Below are positions 6,983-15,161 of a DNA stretch of 33,711 nt, piece by piece. Source of the DNA: Gammaproteobacteria bacterium (GTDB taxonomy: Bacteria > Pseudomonadota > Gammaproteobacteria > UBA6429 > Thiohalophilaceae); NCBI GenBank assembly GCA_024275115.1, contig JAJRZT010000083.1:1-33711 (forward strand), in the 5' to 3' direction. The first letter of the stretch is position 1. Each line of letters starts with the position of its first letter. Both the position numbers and the translations under genes were made by a program. Under the pieces are notes generated by a model that was not told the origin of the DNA, searched no databases, and was given only the letters and a program-made list of their open reading frames with translations.

Positions 6983-7614
6983 AATCTACTAATTTCCTTC
7001 ATAATATTATCGTAAAGACTGCCACTATTATTTTTGGCATAGTTGTTTACATACGACGATGATACAGCCGCTGTCCCTGCTATTGCCAATCCACCCACAA
7101 TCAACCCGGCCCAACCAAAAGGTGTTGCAAAAACAAGTAGAGCCAAGCCGCCCTTAACAATAGATGTAGCCGTCAATGCACTTAACGCAAAACGACTCGA
7201 CTCAATAAACAAATCCCGCTCCCAGTGCCGGCCTGCGCGATAGCTATTATGAATACGCCCCACCCGGCTGCCAAAGTCGATAACGGCAACACCATTACCC
7301 AGTACTTTTGCATGTTTGGAGAATTTAACAATATTGTTAAGCTGAACCTGGCTGACGACATCCAGTTTTGCGATATTACGGCTGCTTCTTGCGATATTAA
7401 GGCCTCTGTTCACATTGGTAAGCGGGTGCCGGCGCATTTTTACTTTTTGGGTTGCGGTTTTAATTTCGTTGCTGAATTTCTTTTGCATTTCATCAAAGGC
7501 CATTTTAGCCTGCTGACGTGCCGCCACTTTGGAGCGTGCATTATTTTGTATGGCATCACGATAACGCAATAACGCGGCCTGGTATTTTTTTACCGAGCCA
7601 GTAAACCCGTCCAT
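6979..7614 (-). CDS. Effector-like protein with C-terminal hydrophobic module (possible pore-forming toxin)
   Basis: A 211-residue protein. Residues 1-75 are basic and helical (coiled-coil-like, rich in Arg, Lys, Gln and Ala). Residues 76-134 lead through HNSYRAGRHWERD into the final 77 residues, a Gly-rich hydrophobic double segment (GGLALLVFATPFGW, GLIVGGLAIAGTAAV) with a short polar end. This tip is the part repeated in the two downstream orphan copies. The ATG overlaps the previous frame by 25 bases, and the same frame stays open 55 codons further upstream with no start codon, so the real protein may begin in the 7590-7943 frame and be split by a frameshift. Membrane-permeabilising activity and type VI or contact delivery are inferences. 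Confidence 0.65.
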   Translation of the reverse strand: MDGFTGSVKKYQAALLRYRDAIQNNARSKVAARQQAKMAFDEMQKKFSNEIKTATQKVKMRRHPLTNVNRGLNIARSSRNIAKLDVVSQVQLNNIVKFSKHAKVLGNGVAVIDFGSRVGRIHNSYRAGRHWERDLFIESSRFALSALTATSIVKGGLALLVFATPFGWAGLIVGGLAIAGTAAVSSSYVNNYAKNNSGSLYDNIMKEISRL

Positions 7615-7943
7615 GCGCCCTGCGTAAATGCTTGCAACCGTGCCGATAGCGCCTTTATTTCGTAAAGCAGCGGAGCGAGAGCCTGTGATGCCGCTGAAAG
7701 GGTCTCGCCACCCTGTGATACCGATAATGCGGTTAAGTCGCGCCTGATATGTGGGTTGGAAAGTTGTGCAAGGGCTGTTTTATCAAAAACAGAGGGTTGA
7801 CTGGACAGTAAATACGGTCTGTTTGCCATAATGCGAGTAGGTTGTGGGCCGTCACATGACGATACGCTTCCCATATCCATACCATAAAGATTCTGGAATG
7901 TCCGTGGCTCTAATGTTCTGCTGCTTAAAATGAGTTCACTCAT
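7590..7943 (-). CDS. N-terminal partner (or N-terminal half) of the effector-like protein
   Basis: From the ATG at 7943, which has AAGGAA upstream, the frame gives 117 residues of unknown family. An in-frame start further up at 7994 lacks a ribosome binding site. The first half is polar (TFQNLYGMDMGSVSSCDG, then PTRIMANRPYLLSSQPSVFD) and the second is helical (SAASQALAPLLYEIKALS). The stop lies 25 bases inside the next gene. It is either a separate small protein, such as an adaptor or chaperone for the effector, or the N-terminus of one 300-residue effector broken by one base. No signal peptide is seen, as expected for a type VI substrate. Confidence 0.6.
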   Translation of the reverse strand: MSELILSSRTLEPRTFQNLYGMDMGSVSSCDGPQPTRIMANRPYLLSSQPSVFDKTALAQLSNPHIRRDLTALSVSQGGETLSAASQALAPLLYEIKALSARLQAFTQGAWTGLLAR

Positions 7944-8237
7944 TTTTGAAAATTCCTTATTTCGGCTATGTAGGTTATTTTGTGATAATAACACTCACAC
8001 GCTAACGTGTTTGCTGCATAAATGCTCAGTTGCCGCTGTTAGGCTATTTTTTGTGATATGGCTCACCTTTTGTAATCACAGCCTTGCTGTGTCGGGACTA
8101 AAAATGCTTTTTACCCTTGCCGACAAGATCATAATCAAGGGAGATGCATGGGGCGAAACACACTGTTCGTCCGCCCGTAGTAAGGCTATAATGCACGCCT
8201 TTATCAATAACCTGACTCCTTATAACATATACCGTAT

Positions 8238-9992
8238 ATGAAACCCGAAATTAGCCAATTATTGCAACAAGCCGTTGAACAATTACAAGCGCAGGGTACG
8301 TTACCTGCTGATTTAAGCATTACTATTCGTCTGGAAAATACCCGCGACCCATCACACGGCGATCTGGCCTGTAATATTGCGATGATGCTGGCCAAGCCTG
8401 CCAGGGCTAAACCGCGTGATATTGCTGAGGCGATTGTGGCGGCCTTGCCAGCATCCGATTTGGTGAATAAAGTTGAAATTGCCGGCCCCGGTTTTATTAA
8501 TTTTTATTTAAACGCACAAGCCACTGCCTCTGTCATTAAGCAAATTCTGCAAGCAGGTGAAGCTTACGGCCAGTGTGAACAAGGTGAAGGCAAAAAAATA
8601 CAAATCGAATTTGTATCTGCCAACCCCACCGGCCCATTGCATGTCGGGCATGGCCGTGGCGCGGCTTATGGTGCCACCCTGTCCAACCTTTTAGCTACCG
8701 TGGGTTACAATGTTCACCGTGAATATTACGTCAACGATGCTGGGCGGCAAATGGATATTTTATGTGCCAGTGTCTGGTTACGTTATTTAGAGCTCTGCGG
8801 CGAAGAATTTGAATTCCCAACCAACGGTTATAAAGGCGACTACATCTGGGATATTGCCGCAACCTTACACCGCGAAAATACCGATAAGTTTAAACACAGT
8901 TGGCCCATAGCCGAAAAGCTACCTAAAGATGAACCGGATGGTGGTGATAAAGAAGAATATATCGACGCGATTATCGAGCATGCTAAAACACTATTAGGCG
9001 GTGACTACCGTTTTGTTTTTGATCTGGGGTTAAATTATATCCTTGCCGATATTAAAGATGACTTACAGCATTTTGGTGTTGAATTTGATGAATGGTTTTC
9101 TGAGCGCAGTTTAATGGATAGCGCTGCGGTACAAACTGCGCTCGACTTATTGCAAAAAAACGATGTGATCTATGAAAAAGGTGGCGCACTGTGGTTTCGC
9201 TCAACCCATTTTGATGATGAAAAAGATCGCGTGGTGGTACGCGACAATGGCCAGACCACCTACTTTGCCTCCGACATTGCTTACCATTTAAATAAATTCG
9301 AACGCGGCTTTGAAACAGTGATTGATATATGGGGTGCTGACCACCACGGCTATGTACCCCGGGTAAAAGCCGGCATTACCGCAATGGGGCAGGATAAAAA
9401 CAAATTAAACGTGTTGCTGGTTCAATTTGCCGTGTTGTACCGTAATGGCAAAAAAGCACCCATGTCGACCCGCTCCGGGCAGTTCGTTACCTTACGTGAA
9501 CTGCGCAAAGAAGTAGGCAGCGATGCGGCTCGATTCTTTTATGTGATGCGCAAGTGTGAACAGCACCTGGACTTTGATCTTGATCTGGCTAAATCACAAA
9601 GCAATGACAACCCGGTTTATTATATTCAATACGCCCATGCACGTGTTTGCAGTGTGTTCCGCCAGCTCGATGAAAAGAACATGCTCTACGATGAAACGAT
9701 TGGGCTTGAGAATATCCATTTACTCACAGAGCCGCATGAGCAAGCCTTAATAACAAAACTAGGCCGTTATGCTGAAATAATTCAAAACGCGGCAAATAAT
9801 TATGAGCCACATCAAATTGCCTATTACCTGCGTGAACTGGCGAATGACTTCCACAGTTATTACAACGCCCATCAGTTTATCGTTGATGATAACAAAATAC
9901 GTCAGGCGCGCTTTGCTTTAATCAGCGCGACTCGTCAGGTGATTGCCAATGGCTTAAAAATATTGGGTGTGTCAGCGCCGGATAAAATGTAA
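8238..9992 (+). CDS. argS: Arginyl-tRNA synthetase
   Basis: A class I aminoacyl-tRNA synthetase that charges tRNA-Arg with arginine. At 584 residues it is close to E. coli ArgS (577). The N-terminal ArgRS-specific tRNA-binding domain spans about 1-110. The catalytic core has the HIGH-type motif HVGH at 135-138 in [15 protein letters not shown], and the KMSK-like loop is MSTRSG from residue 409. The C-terminal DALR anticodon-binding domain starts near 460. Start ATG 8238 fits the family; no clear ribosome binding site precedes it. It is followed 52 bases later by the SPOR gene, a common neighbour pair in gammaproteobacteria. Confidence 0.97.
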   Translation: MKPEISQLLQQAVEQLQAQGTLPADLSITIRLENTRDPSHGDLACNIAMMLAKPARAKPRDIAEAIVAALPASDLVNKVEIAGPGFINFYLNAQATASVIKQILQAGEAYGQCEQGEGKKIQIEFVSANPTGPLHVGHGRGAAYGATLSNLLATVGYNVHREYYVNDAGRQMDILCASVWLRYLELCGEEFEFPTNGYKGDYIWDIAATLHRENTDKFKHSWPIAEKLPKDEPDGGDKEEYIDAIIEHAKTLLGGDYRFVFDLGLNYILADIKDDLQHFGVEFDEWFSERSLMDSAAVQTALDLLQKNDVIYEKGGALWFRSTHFDDEKDRVVVRDNGQTTYFASDIAYHLNKFERGFETVIDIWGADHHGYVPRVKAGITAMGQDKNKLNVLLVQFAVLYRNGKKAPMSTRSGQFVTLRELRKEVGSDAARFFYVMRKCEQHLDFDLDLAKSQSNDNPVYYIQYAHARVCSVFRQLDEKNMLYDETIGLENIHLLTEPHEQALITKLGRYAEIIQNAANNYEPHQIAYYLRELANDFHSYYNAHQFIVDDNKIRQARFALISATRQVIANGLKILGVSAPDKM

Positions 9993-10044
9993 CCCTCGTA
10001 TAATTTATTAATCTCACTTTTAATTTAATGTTACTCTAAATACT

Positions 10045-10647
10045 ATGTCACGTGATTACGCCAAAACGCCCCGCCCTAAACACCCTAACAGTACCCCCGG
10101 CTGGGCCTGGTTGCTGGCCGGTTTAGCCATTGGCTTGTTTGTTGCCTTGCTTGTTTATATTAATGACTTTACTGCCAGCAGCAACAAAACCGCGGTTAAA
10201 GATGCCTTTAGTGAAATTGTGAATACCACGACCGATAATGTAAAACAGTTAAAGAAACAATCGGCCACCATAACCGAGCAAAGCGACTCAAAAAGTAGCA
10301 AACCACGTTTTGATTTTTATACCATTCTTCCTGAACTTGAAGTAACCGTGCCAGACGAAGAATTACAACAAACCACTGCCACAATGGGTAATAAACAAAA
10401 GCAACCGATTGCACCACTGATGCTGCAAGCCGGTTCATTCCGAAAGTTTGAATCTGCGGATAAACTTAAAGCCACGCTGGCATTGCAGGGTATTAGTGCC
10501 AGGATCCAGACCATTACCAAAACCAACGGTGACAAATGGCACCGTGTTCAGGTTGGCCCTATTGGTGACCTGAATATCTTAAATACAACCCGCCACCGTC
10601 TACGCAAAATGGGTATTGCCAGCATTGTCATTAAGCAAAAAACATAA
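10045..10647 (+). CDS. SPOR-domain membrane protein (FtsN-like)
   Basis: A 200-residue bitopic inner-membrane protein: a short basic cytoplasmic tail, one transmembrane helix at about 20-39 (WAWLLAGLAIGLFVALLVYI), a long Ser/Thr/Lys-rich periplasmic linker, and a C-terminal SPOR domain from about 126 to the end (MLQAGSFRKFESADKLKATL, then WHRVQVGP). SPOR domains bind denuded glycan strands at the division septum. The position directly after argS matches the ftsN-like gene that follows argS in many gammaproteobacteria, but sequence alone does not prove that it is the essential FtsN. Confidence 0.88.
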   Translation: MSRDYAKTPRPKHPNSTPGWAWLLAGLAIGLFVALLVYINDFTASSNKTAVKDAFSEIVNTTTDNVKQLKKQSATITEQSDSKSSKPRFDFYTILPELEVTVPDEELQQTTATMGNKQKQPIAPLMLQAGSFRKFESADKLKATLALQGISARIQTITKTNGDKWHRVQVGPIGDLNILNTTRHRLRKMGIASIVIKQKT

Positions 10648-10650
10648 ACT

Positions 10651-11331
10651 ATGCTTTACGCGACTGCCCTTGTTTTTATTATTATCCTTTTATATAGCTC
10701 ACAATGGTGGGTTAAATACACACTGAATCGTTACGCCACAACACTTGATCATTTACAGGGAACAGGCGGCGAACTGGCGCGTCATCTGCTCGACCGCTTT
10801 GATATGCAGGATGTTAAGGTTGAAATTGATGATCGTGGCGACCACTATGATCCAGCCGAAAGAGCCGTGCGACTCAGCACAAATAACTTTAATACAAAGT
10901 CACTCACTGCCATTGCCGTTGCCGCCCACGAAGTTGGCCATGCCATCCAGCACCATCGCAAAGAACCACTGCTTGCATGGCGCGGCCGATTAGTAAAAGT
11001 AGCCGCCGTTAGCGAAAAGCTGGGGTCGCTTGCTTTTATTCTAATGCCCATCGTGGTCGGCATTACCCGCGTACCACAGTTAAGTTTTATATTGATCGGC
11101 GCAGTGATATTAAGCATGCTAGTTGCAGTTGTCGTGCACTTTGTTACCTTACCAGTGGAATGGGATGCCAGCTTTGGCAAGGCATTACCAATACTTGAAG
11201 AAGGCTATGTACAAACCGATGAACTGGTTGCCGTTAGAAAAGTATTGCGTGCCGCCGCGCTGACTTATGTAGCTGCATCGTTAGCTGGTGTACTTAATTT
11301 ATGGCGCTGGTTAGCCCTGCTGCGACGCTAA
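10651..11331 (+). CDS. Membrane-bound neutral zinc metallopeptidase, YugP family
   Basis: A 226-residue membrane protein of the YugP-like zinc peptidase family. It has an N-terminal membrane helix (residues 2-20), then the zinc site HEVGH at 93-97 in AVAAHEVGHAIQHH, two or three further hydrophobic helices (about 120-175), and a C-terminal helix with LRAAALTYVAASLAG. The conserved PVEWDAS motif before the last part is also present. The substrate is not known for the family. It starts three bases after the SPOR gene and is probably transcribed with it. All expected zinc ligands are visible, so it appears intact. Confidence 0.85.
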   Translation: MLYATALVFIIILLYSSQWWVKYTLNRYATTLDHLQGTGGELARHLLDRFDMQDVKVEIDDRGDHYDPAERAVRLSTNNFNTKSLTAIAVAAHEVGHAIQHHRKEPLLAWRGRLVKVAAVSEKLGSLAFILMPIVVGITRVPQLSFILIGAVILSMLVAVVVHFVTLPVEWDASFGKALPILEEGYVQTDELVAVRKVLRAAALTYVAASLAGVLNLWRWLALLRR

Positions 11332-11353
11332 AACTCATAACCATCCTGCATGA

Positions 11354-11794
11354 TTATTCTGGCGCAATAAATGTAAGCTTGTCTTTGTCCAGATAAGCAT
11401 CAAGCCCACCCATAAACTGGATTACATTACTATCTGACATAATCCCTTGCATAGCAACTTTACCTAAAATTGAAAAACTTGTTTGAATAGCCAGTTTATT
11501 TTCGTAGCGAATCGCTTTTTCTGCTTCCTCTTTACATCGATTTGTTAACAGATCCATAAACAAATTGGCTGTGTCTTTATTTAATTTCACACCAACTTCA
11601 GAAGGGATATTACTTAAGTTTTTTACGATAGGGTGAGCAGACATTGCACCATATACCCACCTGATTAATTTGTTTTTATCGTCCGTCGTGGTTTTTTCAA
11701 CTAAACAAATAGACAGCTTGTCAGTAAATGGGCCAGCAAAACCTGTTGTGCAGATTAAGAATAGTAATGTGATAATACTCAGTTTCAATTTCAT
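11354..11794 (-). CDS. Exported protein of unknown function
   Basis: A 146-residue protein. Residues 1-20 form a clear Sec signal peptide (basic start, hydrophobic core IITLLFLICTTGFA). The mature part is mostly helical, with two Cys (LSICLVEKT and TNRCKEEAE) that could form a disulfide in the periplasm. No family was recognised. It is in the same orientation as the DUF4124 gene upstream, which is also exported, but a gap of about 30 bases lies between them if that gene is read through its frameshift. Base composition is AT-richer than the argS block. Confidence 0.65.
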   Translation of the reverse strand: MKLKLSIITLLFLICTTGFAGPFTDKLSICLVEKTTTDDKNKLIRWVYGAMSAHPIVKNLSNIPSEVGVKLNKDTANLFMDLLTNRCKEEAEKAIRYENKLAIQTSFSILGKVAMQGIMSDSNVIQFMGGLDAYLDKDKLTFIAPE

Positions 11795-11826
11795 AATTTT
11801 TCCTTATTTAAAAAACTTAACTGATG

Positions 11827-12317
11827 TTACTGCCTACACCAGTAACTTATTCGCCGCTGCACCCCTGCTGCTGCTTTTTTACGTTCATCATCTGATAAAA
11901 TGTGCCGCTGGCCATCTTTTTCTTTCTTGTAAACGATACGTGAATTCTGCACGCCGCTTAGATCTTTTTTGCTGCTTCACAATTTTTCCTGACTTTATTT
12001 TGATGTTGTTCCAGCTGCTTACGCTTTTTTTCTTTATCTTCCCTTTCCCGTTTAGATACCTCTAAAAATTCTTTTTCTTTTTTTACCTTTTCTGCTTGCA
12101 TCTGTTTTCTGGATTTTTTAGTGCCATCTTTATTAAACTCAATTTTTCTAACAGGTCGTTTTATGGCAGCAGATTCCTCCCCACAGGGAATAGATGTAAA
12201 ATTAATAACACCATCTTTACCTTTGCACTTATATATTTTTGCCTGCACAGATACTACGCCTGCAAAGAAATAACTTGTTAAAAATAGAAGTGTGAGTAAA
12301 AAAAATTTCATTGTCAT
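11827..12317 (-). pseudogene. DUF4124-domain exported protein, disrupted by a one-base frameshift
   Basis: The first frame (12317 to 11958) encodes a signal peptide, a DUF4124-like N-terminal domain (AKIYKCKGKDGVINFTSIPC) and a Lys/Glu-rich coiled-coil linker, and stops right after NCEAAKKI. Adding one A to the A6 run at 11965-11970 continues the reading as NCEAAKKDLSGVQNSRIVYK and on to ILSDDERKKAAAG and WCRQ, ending at 11827 (about 163 residues). This tail, with its conserved Cys, Tyr and DDE(E)R region, is the usual C-terminal end of these proteins. The full frame is therefore supported and the stop at 11958 is an artefact or a mutation. The role of these periplasmic proteins is unknown. 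Confidence 0.75.
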
Positions 12318-12337
12318 TAAATATTCTGTTTTTGTAT

Positions 12338-13138
12338 TTAGCGCTCAGCGTGCAGATGTTGTATTGATAAACGCTGACGTTCATCAAATAAGTGGCGCGC
12401 TCCCAGCCACACCGCTATAAGTGTAGCAAACCCTGAGGCCGCTGTTATCATAAACATGATTAGAATTTGATATTTGACCGCTTCGGCAGGGGGCGTACCA
12501 CCCAGGATCTGGCCACTCATCATCCCCGGTAACGTGACCAGCCCGGCAGCAGCCATTGCATTGATAATAGGGAATAAGCCAATCCGAATACTTTGCCTTG
12601 CAATATCGCTTATCGACTGCCGCCACGTTTGCCCCAGTGCCAGCCTTGCCTCGATTATCATCCGTTGCTGCCATGCTGTTTTAGTCAGGCTTTCCAGAGA
12701 TAAAGCCGCCGCCGTCATGGTATTACCAATAATCATGCCCATTAACGGAATGGCGTATTGCGGTGTATACCAGGGTGTATTATCCACTACCAGGGTTAAA
12801 ACAAAAATGCCGACAACAAAAGATGAAATAAAGACCGAGACAGTTCCAACGCCATAGCCCCAGACACCTTTAAAACGCCGTGTTTGCCGCGCCATAATCT
12901 CACGCCCGGCCACCAGTAACATCACCAGCCACATGATGCCAATCCAGAAAAAATCCTCCTGGGCAAACAACCATTTTAGAATAAGACCAATTAATAATAG
13001 TTGCACAACCGTTCGCAGAGCTGCAACTAAAATCGTCTGGGTCATTTTAAGCTGCATGAAGTAGGACAGTGATGCCATAACAAGCACCAGCGCAGCGGCA
13101 AGGCTTAAATCAAATAGACTTAAACTTACAACATTCAT
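12338..13138 (-). CDS. fetB: ABC-type iron exporter permease FetB
   Basis: A 266-residue polytopic inner-membrane protein of the UPF0014 (YbbM/FetB) family with about seven hydrophobic helices. Family segments include the N-terminal VAALRTVVQLLLIGLILKWL, the REIMARQTRRFKG loop, and PLMGMIIGNTMTAAALSLE with LPGMMSGQILGGTPP. In E. coli FetAB exports iron and helps against peroxide stress. The start overlaps the end of the ATPase gene upstream by four bases (ATGA), so both are made together. The length matches the family. Confidence 0.92.
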   Translation of the reverse strand: MNVVSLSLFDLSLAAALVLVMASLSYFMQLKMTQTILVAALRTVVQLLLIGLILKWLFAQEDFFWIGIMWLVMLLVAGREIMARQTRRFKGVWGYGVGTVSVFISSFVVGIFVLTLVVDNTPWYTPQYAIPLMGMIIGNTMTAAALSLESLTKTAWQQRMIIEARLALGQTWRQSISDIARQSIRIGLFPIINAMAAAGLVTLPGMMSGQILGGTPPAEAVKYQILIMFMITAASGFATLIAVWLGARHLFDERQRLSIQHLHAER

Positions 13139-13755
13139 ACCTGCACCTCGATTAATTCTGCATGCCTGATTTCAAACTTTCGCTGTGCCACTCGCTGGAT
13201 CTGCTCTTGATTATGCGCAACCCATATAATGCTGCATTGAGTTTGCTGCTGATATTGCCAAAACAGTTTTTCAACTTGCAGGCTATTGCCTGTATCCAGA
13301 TTGGCGGTGGGTTCATCCAGCAATAAAACATGAGGGCTGCTTGCTAAGGCTCGTATTATTCCCAGTCGCTGCCGTTCACCCGTTGAGCAACGCATTACAT
13401 CCCAGTTGAGTGTTTCCAGACTAAAGCCAATCGTTTTCAGATAACTTGCAGTCTGTTCGCTTAAGGGTAAATCAAAATGCTCACCAATACTATCAAACCA
13501 CCATTGACTTTCTGATGCTAAATAAGCCACCTGCCTGCGCCACTGCTGTGGTGCAAAGGTATTCATTTCCTGTGTTTTAAAAAAGCACTGCCCCTGGTGA
13601 GGAATTAAATCCGCTATTGCACGCAACAGTAAAGATTTCCCGGCACCAGATTCCCCTGAAATACTAATGGTTTCGCCCGATTCTAATTGCAGGTTAATCG
13701 GTTTAAGATTATGGCAACTAAAATTAGCCAGCTTTAATTGAGTTTGTACGGTCAT
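13135..13755 (-). CDS. fetA: ABC-type iron exporter ATPase FetA
   Basis: The ATP-binding subunit driving FetB. From the ATG at 13755 (MTVQTQLKLANFSC) it has about 206 residues. The upstream ATG at 13821 would add a non-family extension that overlaps the divergent promoter region, so I prefer 13755. Visible motifs are Walker A GESGAGKS, the signature STGERQRLG, Walker B LLLDEPTANLD, and the switch His in WVAHNQEQ. It is cytoplasmic and paired with FetB. The divergent CDSGH-protein gene (CDGSH type) lies about 90 bases away, a plausible iron-linked neighbour. Confidence 0.9.
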   Translation of the reverse strand: MTVQTQLKLANFSCHNLKPINLQLESGETISISGESGAGKSLLLRAIADLIPHQGQCFFKTQEMNTFAPQQWRRQVAYLASESQWWFDSIGEHFDLPLSEQTASYLKTIGFSLETLNWDVMRCSTGERQRLGIIRALASSPHVLLLDEPTANLDTGNSLQVEKLFWQYQQQTQCSIIWVAHNQEQIQRVAQRKFEIRHAELIEVQV

Positions 13756-13843
13756 GCAACAGCCTGTTAGATCAACATCGTATTTAAAATAGAGTAAGCT
13801 ACACTTTATATTATTTAGCATTATTAATCAGGAGATACCACGC

Positions 13844-14080
13844 ATGAGTCAACCCGACTGCCCACAAAAATATCCTTACATTGAAAACCTCGATCCCGGT
13901 GACTACTACTGGTGCAGTTGTGGCAAGTCCAACAACCAGCCTTTTTGTGATGGCGCACATAAAGGCAGCGACTTTACGCCAGTTAAGTTTACTATTACAG
14001 AAAATAAAGATTGCTATCTTTGTGGTTGTAAACAAACGGCGGATGCACCATTTTGTGATGGGGCGCATAATAAGCTTTAA
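13844..14080 (+). CDS. Dual CDGSH-type iron-sulfur protein
   Basis: A 78-residue protein with two CDGSH motifs, each a C-x-C-(about 10 residues)-C-D-G-A-H unit that ligates a labile 2Fe-2S cluster by three Cys and one His. The first runs WCSCGKSNNQPFCDGAHKG (about residues 23-42) and the second CGCKQTADAPFCDGAHN (about 61-77). There is no membrane anchor, so it is a soluble bacterial form. CAGGAG-type ribosome binding sequence lies upstream. Redox or cluster-transfer roles are known for the family; a link with FetAB iron export next door is inferred from position only. Confidence 0.92.
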   Translation: MSQPDCPQKYPYIENLDPGDYYWCSCGKSNNQPFCDGAHKGSDFTPVKFTITENKDCYLCGCKQTADAPFCDGAHNKL

Positions 14081-14106
14081 CCTGAAATGTAATAATTTGG
14101 GTTAAA
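14076..14106 (+). terminator. Weak hairpin after the CDGSH gene
   Basis: TTTAACC (14076-14082) can pair with GGTTAAA (14100-14106), overlapping the stop codon. The tail is A-rich, not T-rich, so termination is uncertain. Confidence 0.3.
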
Positions 14107-14196
14107 TAAAAATCAATTATATAGCGCTTTTAAGTTCCACGCCCCCCAAACGCCTCGGATTAGCGCATGGACAAATAATATGTATAAGGAAATACA

Positions 14197-14628
14197 ATGA
14201 AAATACGTAAACTAATTGTTCACCACTCGGCCAGCAATAGTGTTACAACAAAAAAAGTTGACATAGAAATGTGGCATAAACAAAGAGGCTTCTCTCAAAT
14301 AGGTTACCGTAAAATCATTGAGGGAAAGGGAAATATTGTTGATGGAAGACCCGAGACAACACAAGGTGCTCATACCAGAGGTGCCAATCAAGCATCGTTA
14401 GGTGTATGCGTTATTGGTGACTTTGAAAGGAACGTGCCATCTTCCAGGCAAATAGCAGCACTTATTTCCGTATTAACTGATTGGTGCAAAAAATATAAAA
14501 TAGATACAACCAATATTTATGGGCATTATAATACTCCTGGAGGCAACACCAAAACTAGCTGTCCAGGTAAAAATATTATTAACCGGTTACCGATAGTCAA
14601 ACAGAAAGTTGCTTTTAATTTAAAATAG
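14197..14628 (+). CDS. N-acetylmuramoyl-L-alanine amidase (Amidase_2/PGRP fold), possible effector
   Basis: A 143-residue peptidoglycan amidase of the T7-lysozyme type, which cuts the bond between MurNAc and L-Ala. The zinc ligands His9 (IVHHSAS), His110 (YGHYNTPG) and Cys122 (TSCPGK) are present, as is the IGY motif (Tyr37) that carries the catalytic Tyr in T7 lysozyme. There is no signal peptide, so a host cell could not export it by Sec. The next gene does encode an exported small protein. This is the layout of type VI amidase effector/immunity pairs; a prophage endolysin remnant is the alternative. The AT-rich composition hints at transfer. AAGGAA precedes the ATG. Confidence 0.88.
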   Translation: MKIRKLIVHHSASNSVTTKKVDIEMWHKQRGFSQIGYRKIIEGKGNIVDGRPETTQGAHTRGANQASLGVCVIGDFERNVPSSRQIAALISVLTDWCKKYKIDTTNIYGHYNTPGGNTKTSCPGKNIINRLPIVKQKVAFNLK

Positions 14629-14655
14629 AAGCAATGATTACAAGGAGCTCTATGT

Positions 14656-15090
14656 ATGAAGCTAGCCCCAATATATTTTATTTTAGTGTTGATATCGAAC
14701 TCTTGCCATGCCAATCCAGACGAACCATCTAGAATTATTAAATCATGGGAGGCTATCGATACAAATACCCTAAATGGAACAATACAGAAAGCTTACAAAA
14801 AAGGATTGAAGTGGCCAATAAAGCCTGAGCTTTATATTTTTCATCTTTTTGAATTATCTGATTTAAAAACAACTTCATATAATTACAGTGCTGACACAAT
14901 TGAATCACCTGAAAATATAAGCATTAACCTTACCCGAGATGGTTTTCTTGATGACTCAGTTCGTGGAGATATTCACCATTTAGAACTCAAAAAAAATAAA
15001 AATGGAACATGGAAAGTAATATCACTAAAAAGAGCGATGAGTTGCTGGCGAAATAAAGGGTTAATATACTCTTCAAAGGTATGCCCATAA
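14656..15090 (+). CDS. Exported protein, putative immunity protein for the amidase
   Basis: A 144-residue protein with a Sec signal peptide (MKLAPIYFILVLISNSCHA, cleavage near residue 19) and a mature part of mixed strands, with two Cys near the end (SCWRNKG and KVCP) that could pair. AAGGAG lies upstream and the gene starts 27 bases after the amidase stop, so they form an operon ended by a strong hairpin. A periplasmic partner right after a signal-less amidase is what amidase immunity proteins look like, but I recognise no family, so the role is inferred from context. Confidence 0.65.
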   Translation: MKLAPIYFILVLISNSCHANPDEPSRIIKSWEAIDTNTLNGTIQKAYKKGLKWPIKPELYIFHLFELSDLKTTSYNYSADTIESPENISINLTRDGFLDDSVRGDIHHLELKKNKNGTWKVISLKRAMSCWRNKGLIYSSKVCP

Positions 15091-15093
15091 AAT

Positions 15094-15125
15094 AAAGAAG
15101 GGCAGCCAATTGGCTGCCCTTCTTT
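15094..15125. terminator. Perfect 32-base palindromic bidirectional terminator
   Basis: AAAGAAGGGCAGCCAA (15094-15109) is followed at once by its exact inverse up to 15125. The A/T ends provide a U-tract in both directions. It separates the convergent 14656-15090 gene and amtB. Confidence 0.85.
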
Positions 15126-15161
15126 CTGTTATTAGCCAAAGCCAATTACATATACCAAAGC

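Noticed and set aside
7225-7572. Plus-strand frame of 115 codons opposite the effector-like gene
   Set aside because: The minus frame has repeats, coupling and a membrane partner that explain the region; the plus frame has no ribosome binding site.
8187-8192. TATAAT upstream of argS as a promoter
   Set aside because: No acceptable -35 box at proper spacing; not enough to call.
11670-12065. Plus-strand frame of 131 codons rich in Phe and Leu
   Set aside because: It is antisense to the A-rich DUF4124 linker and the exported gene; composition alone creates it.
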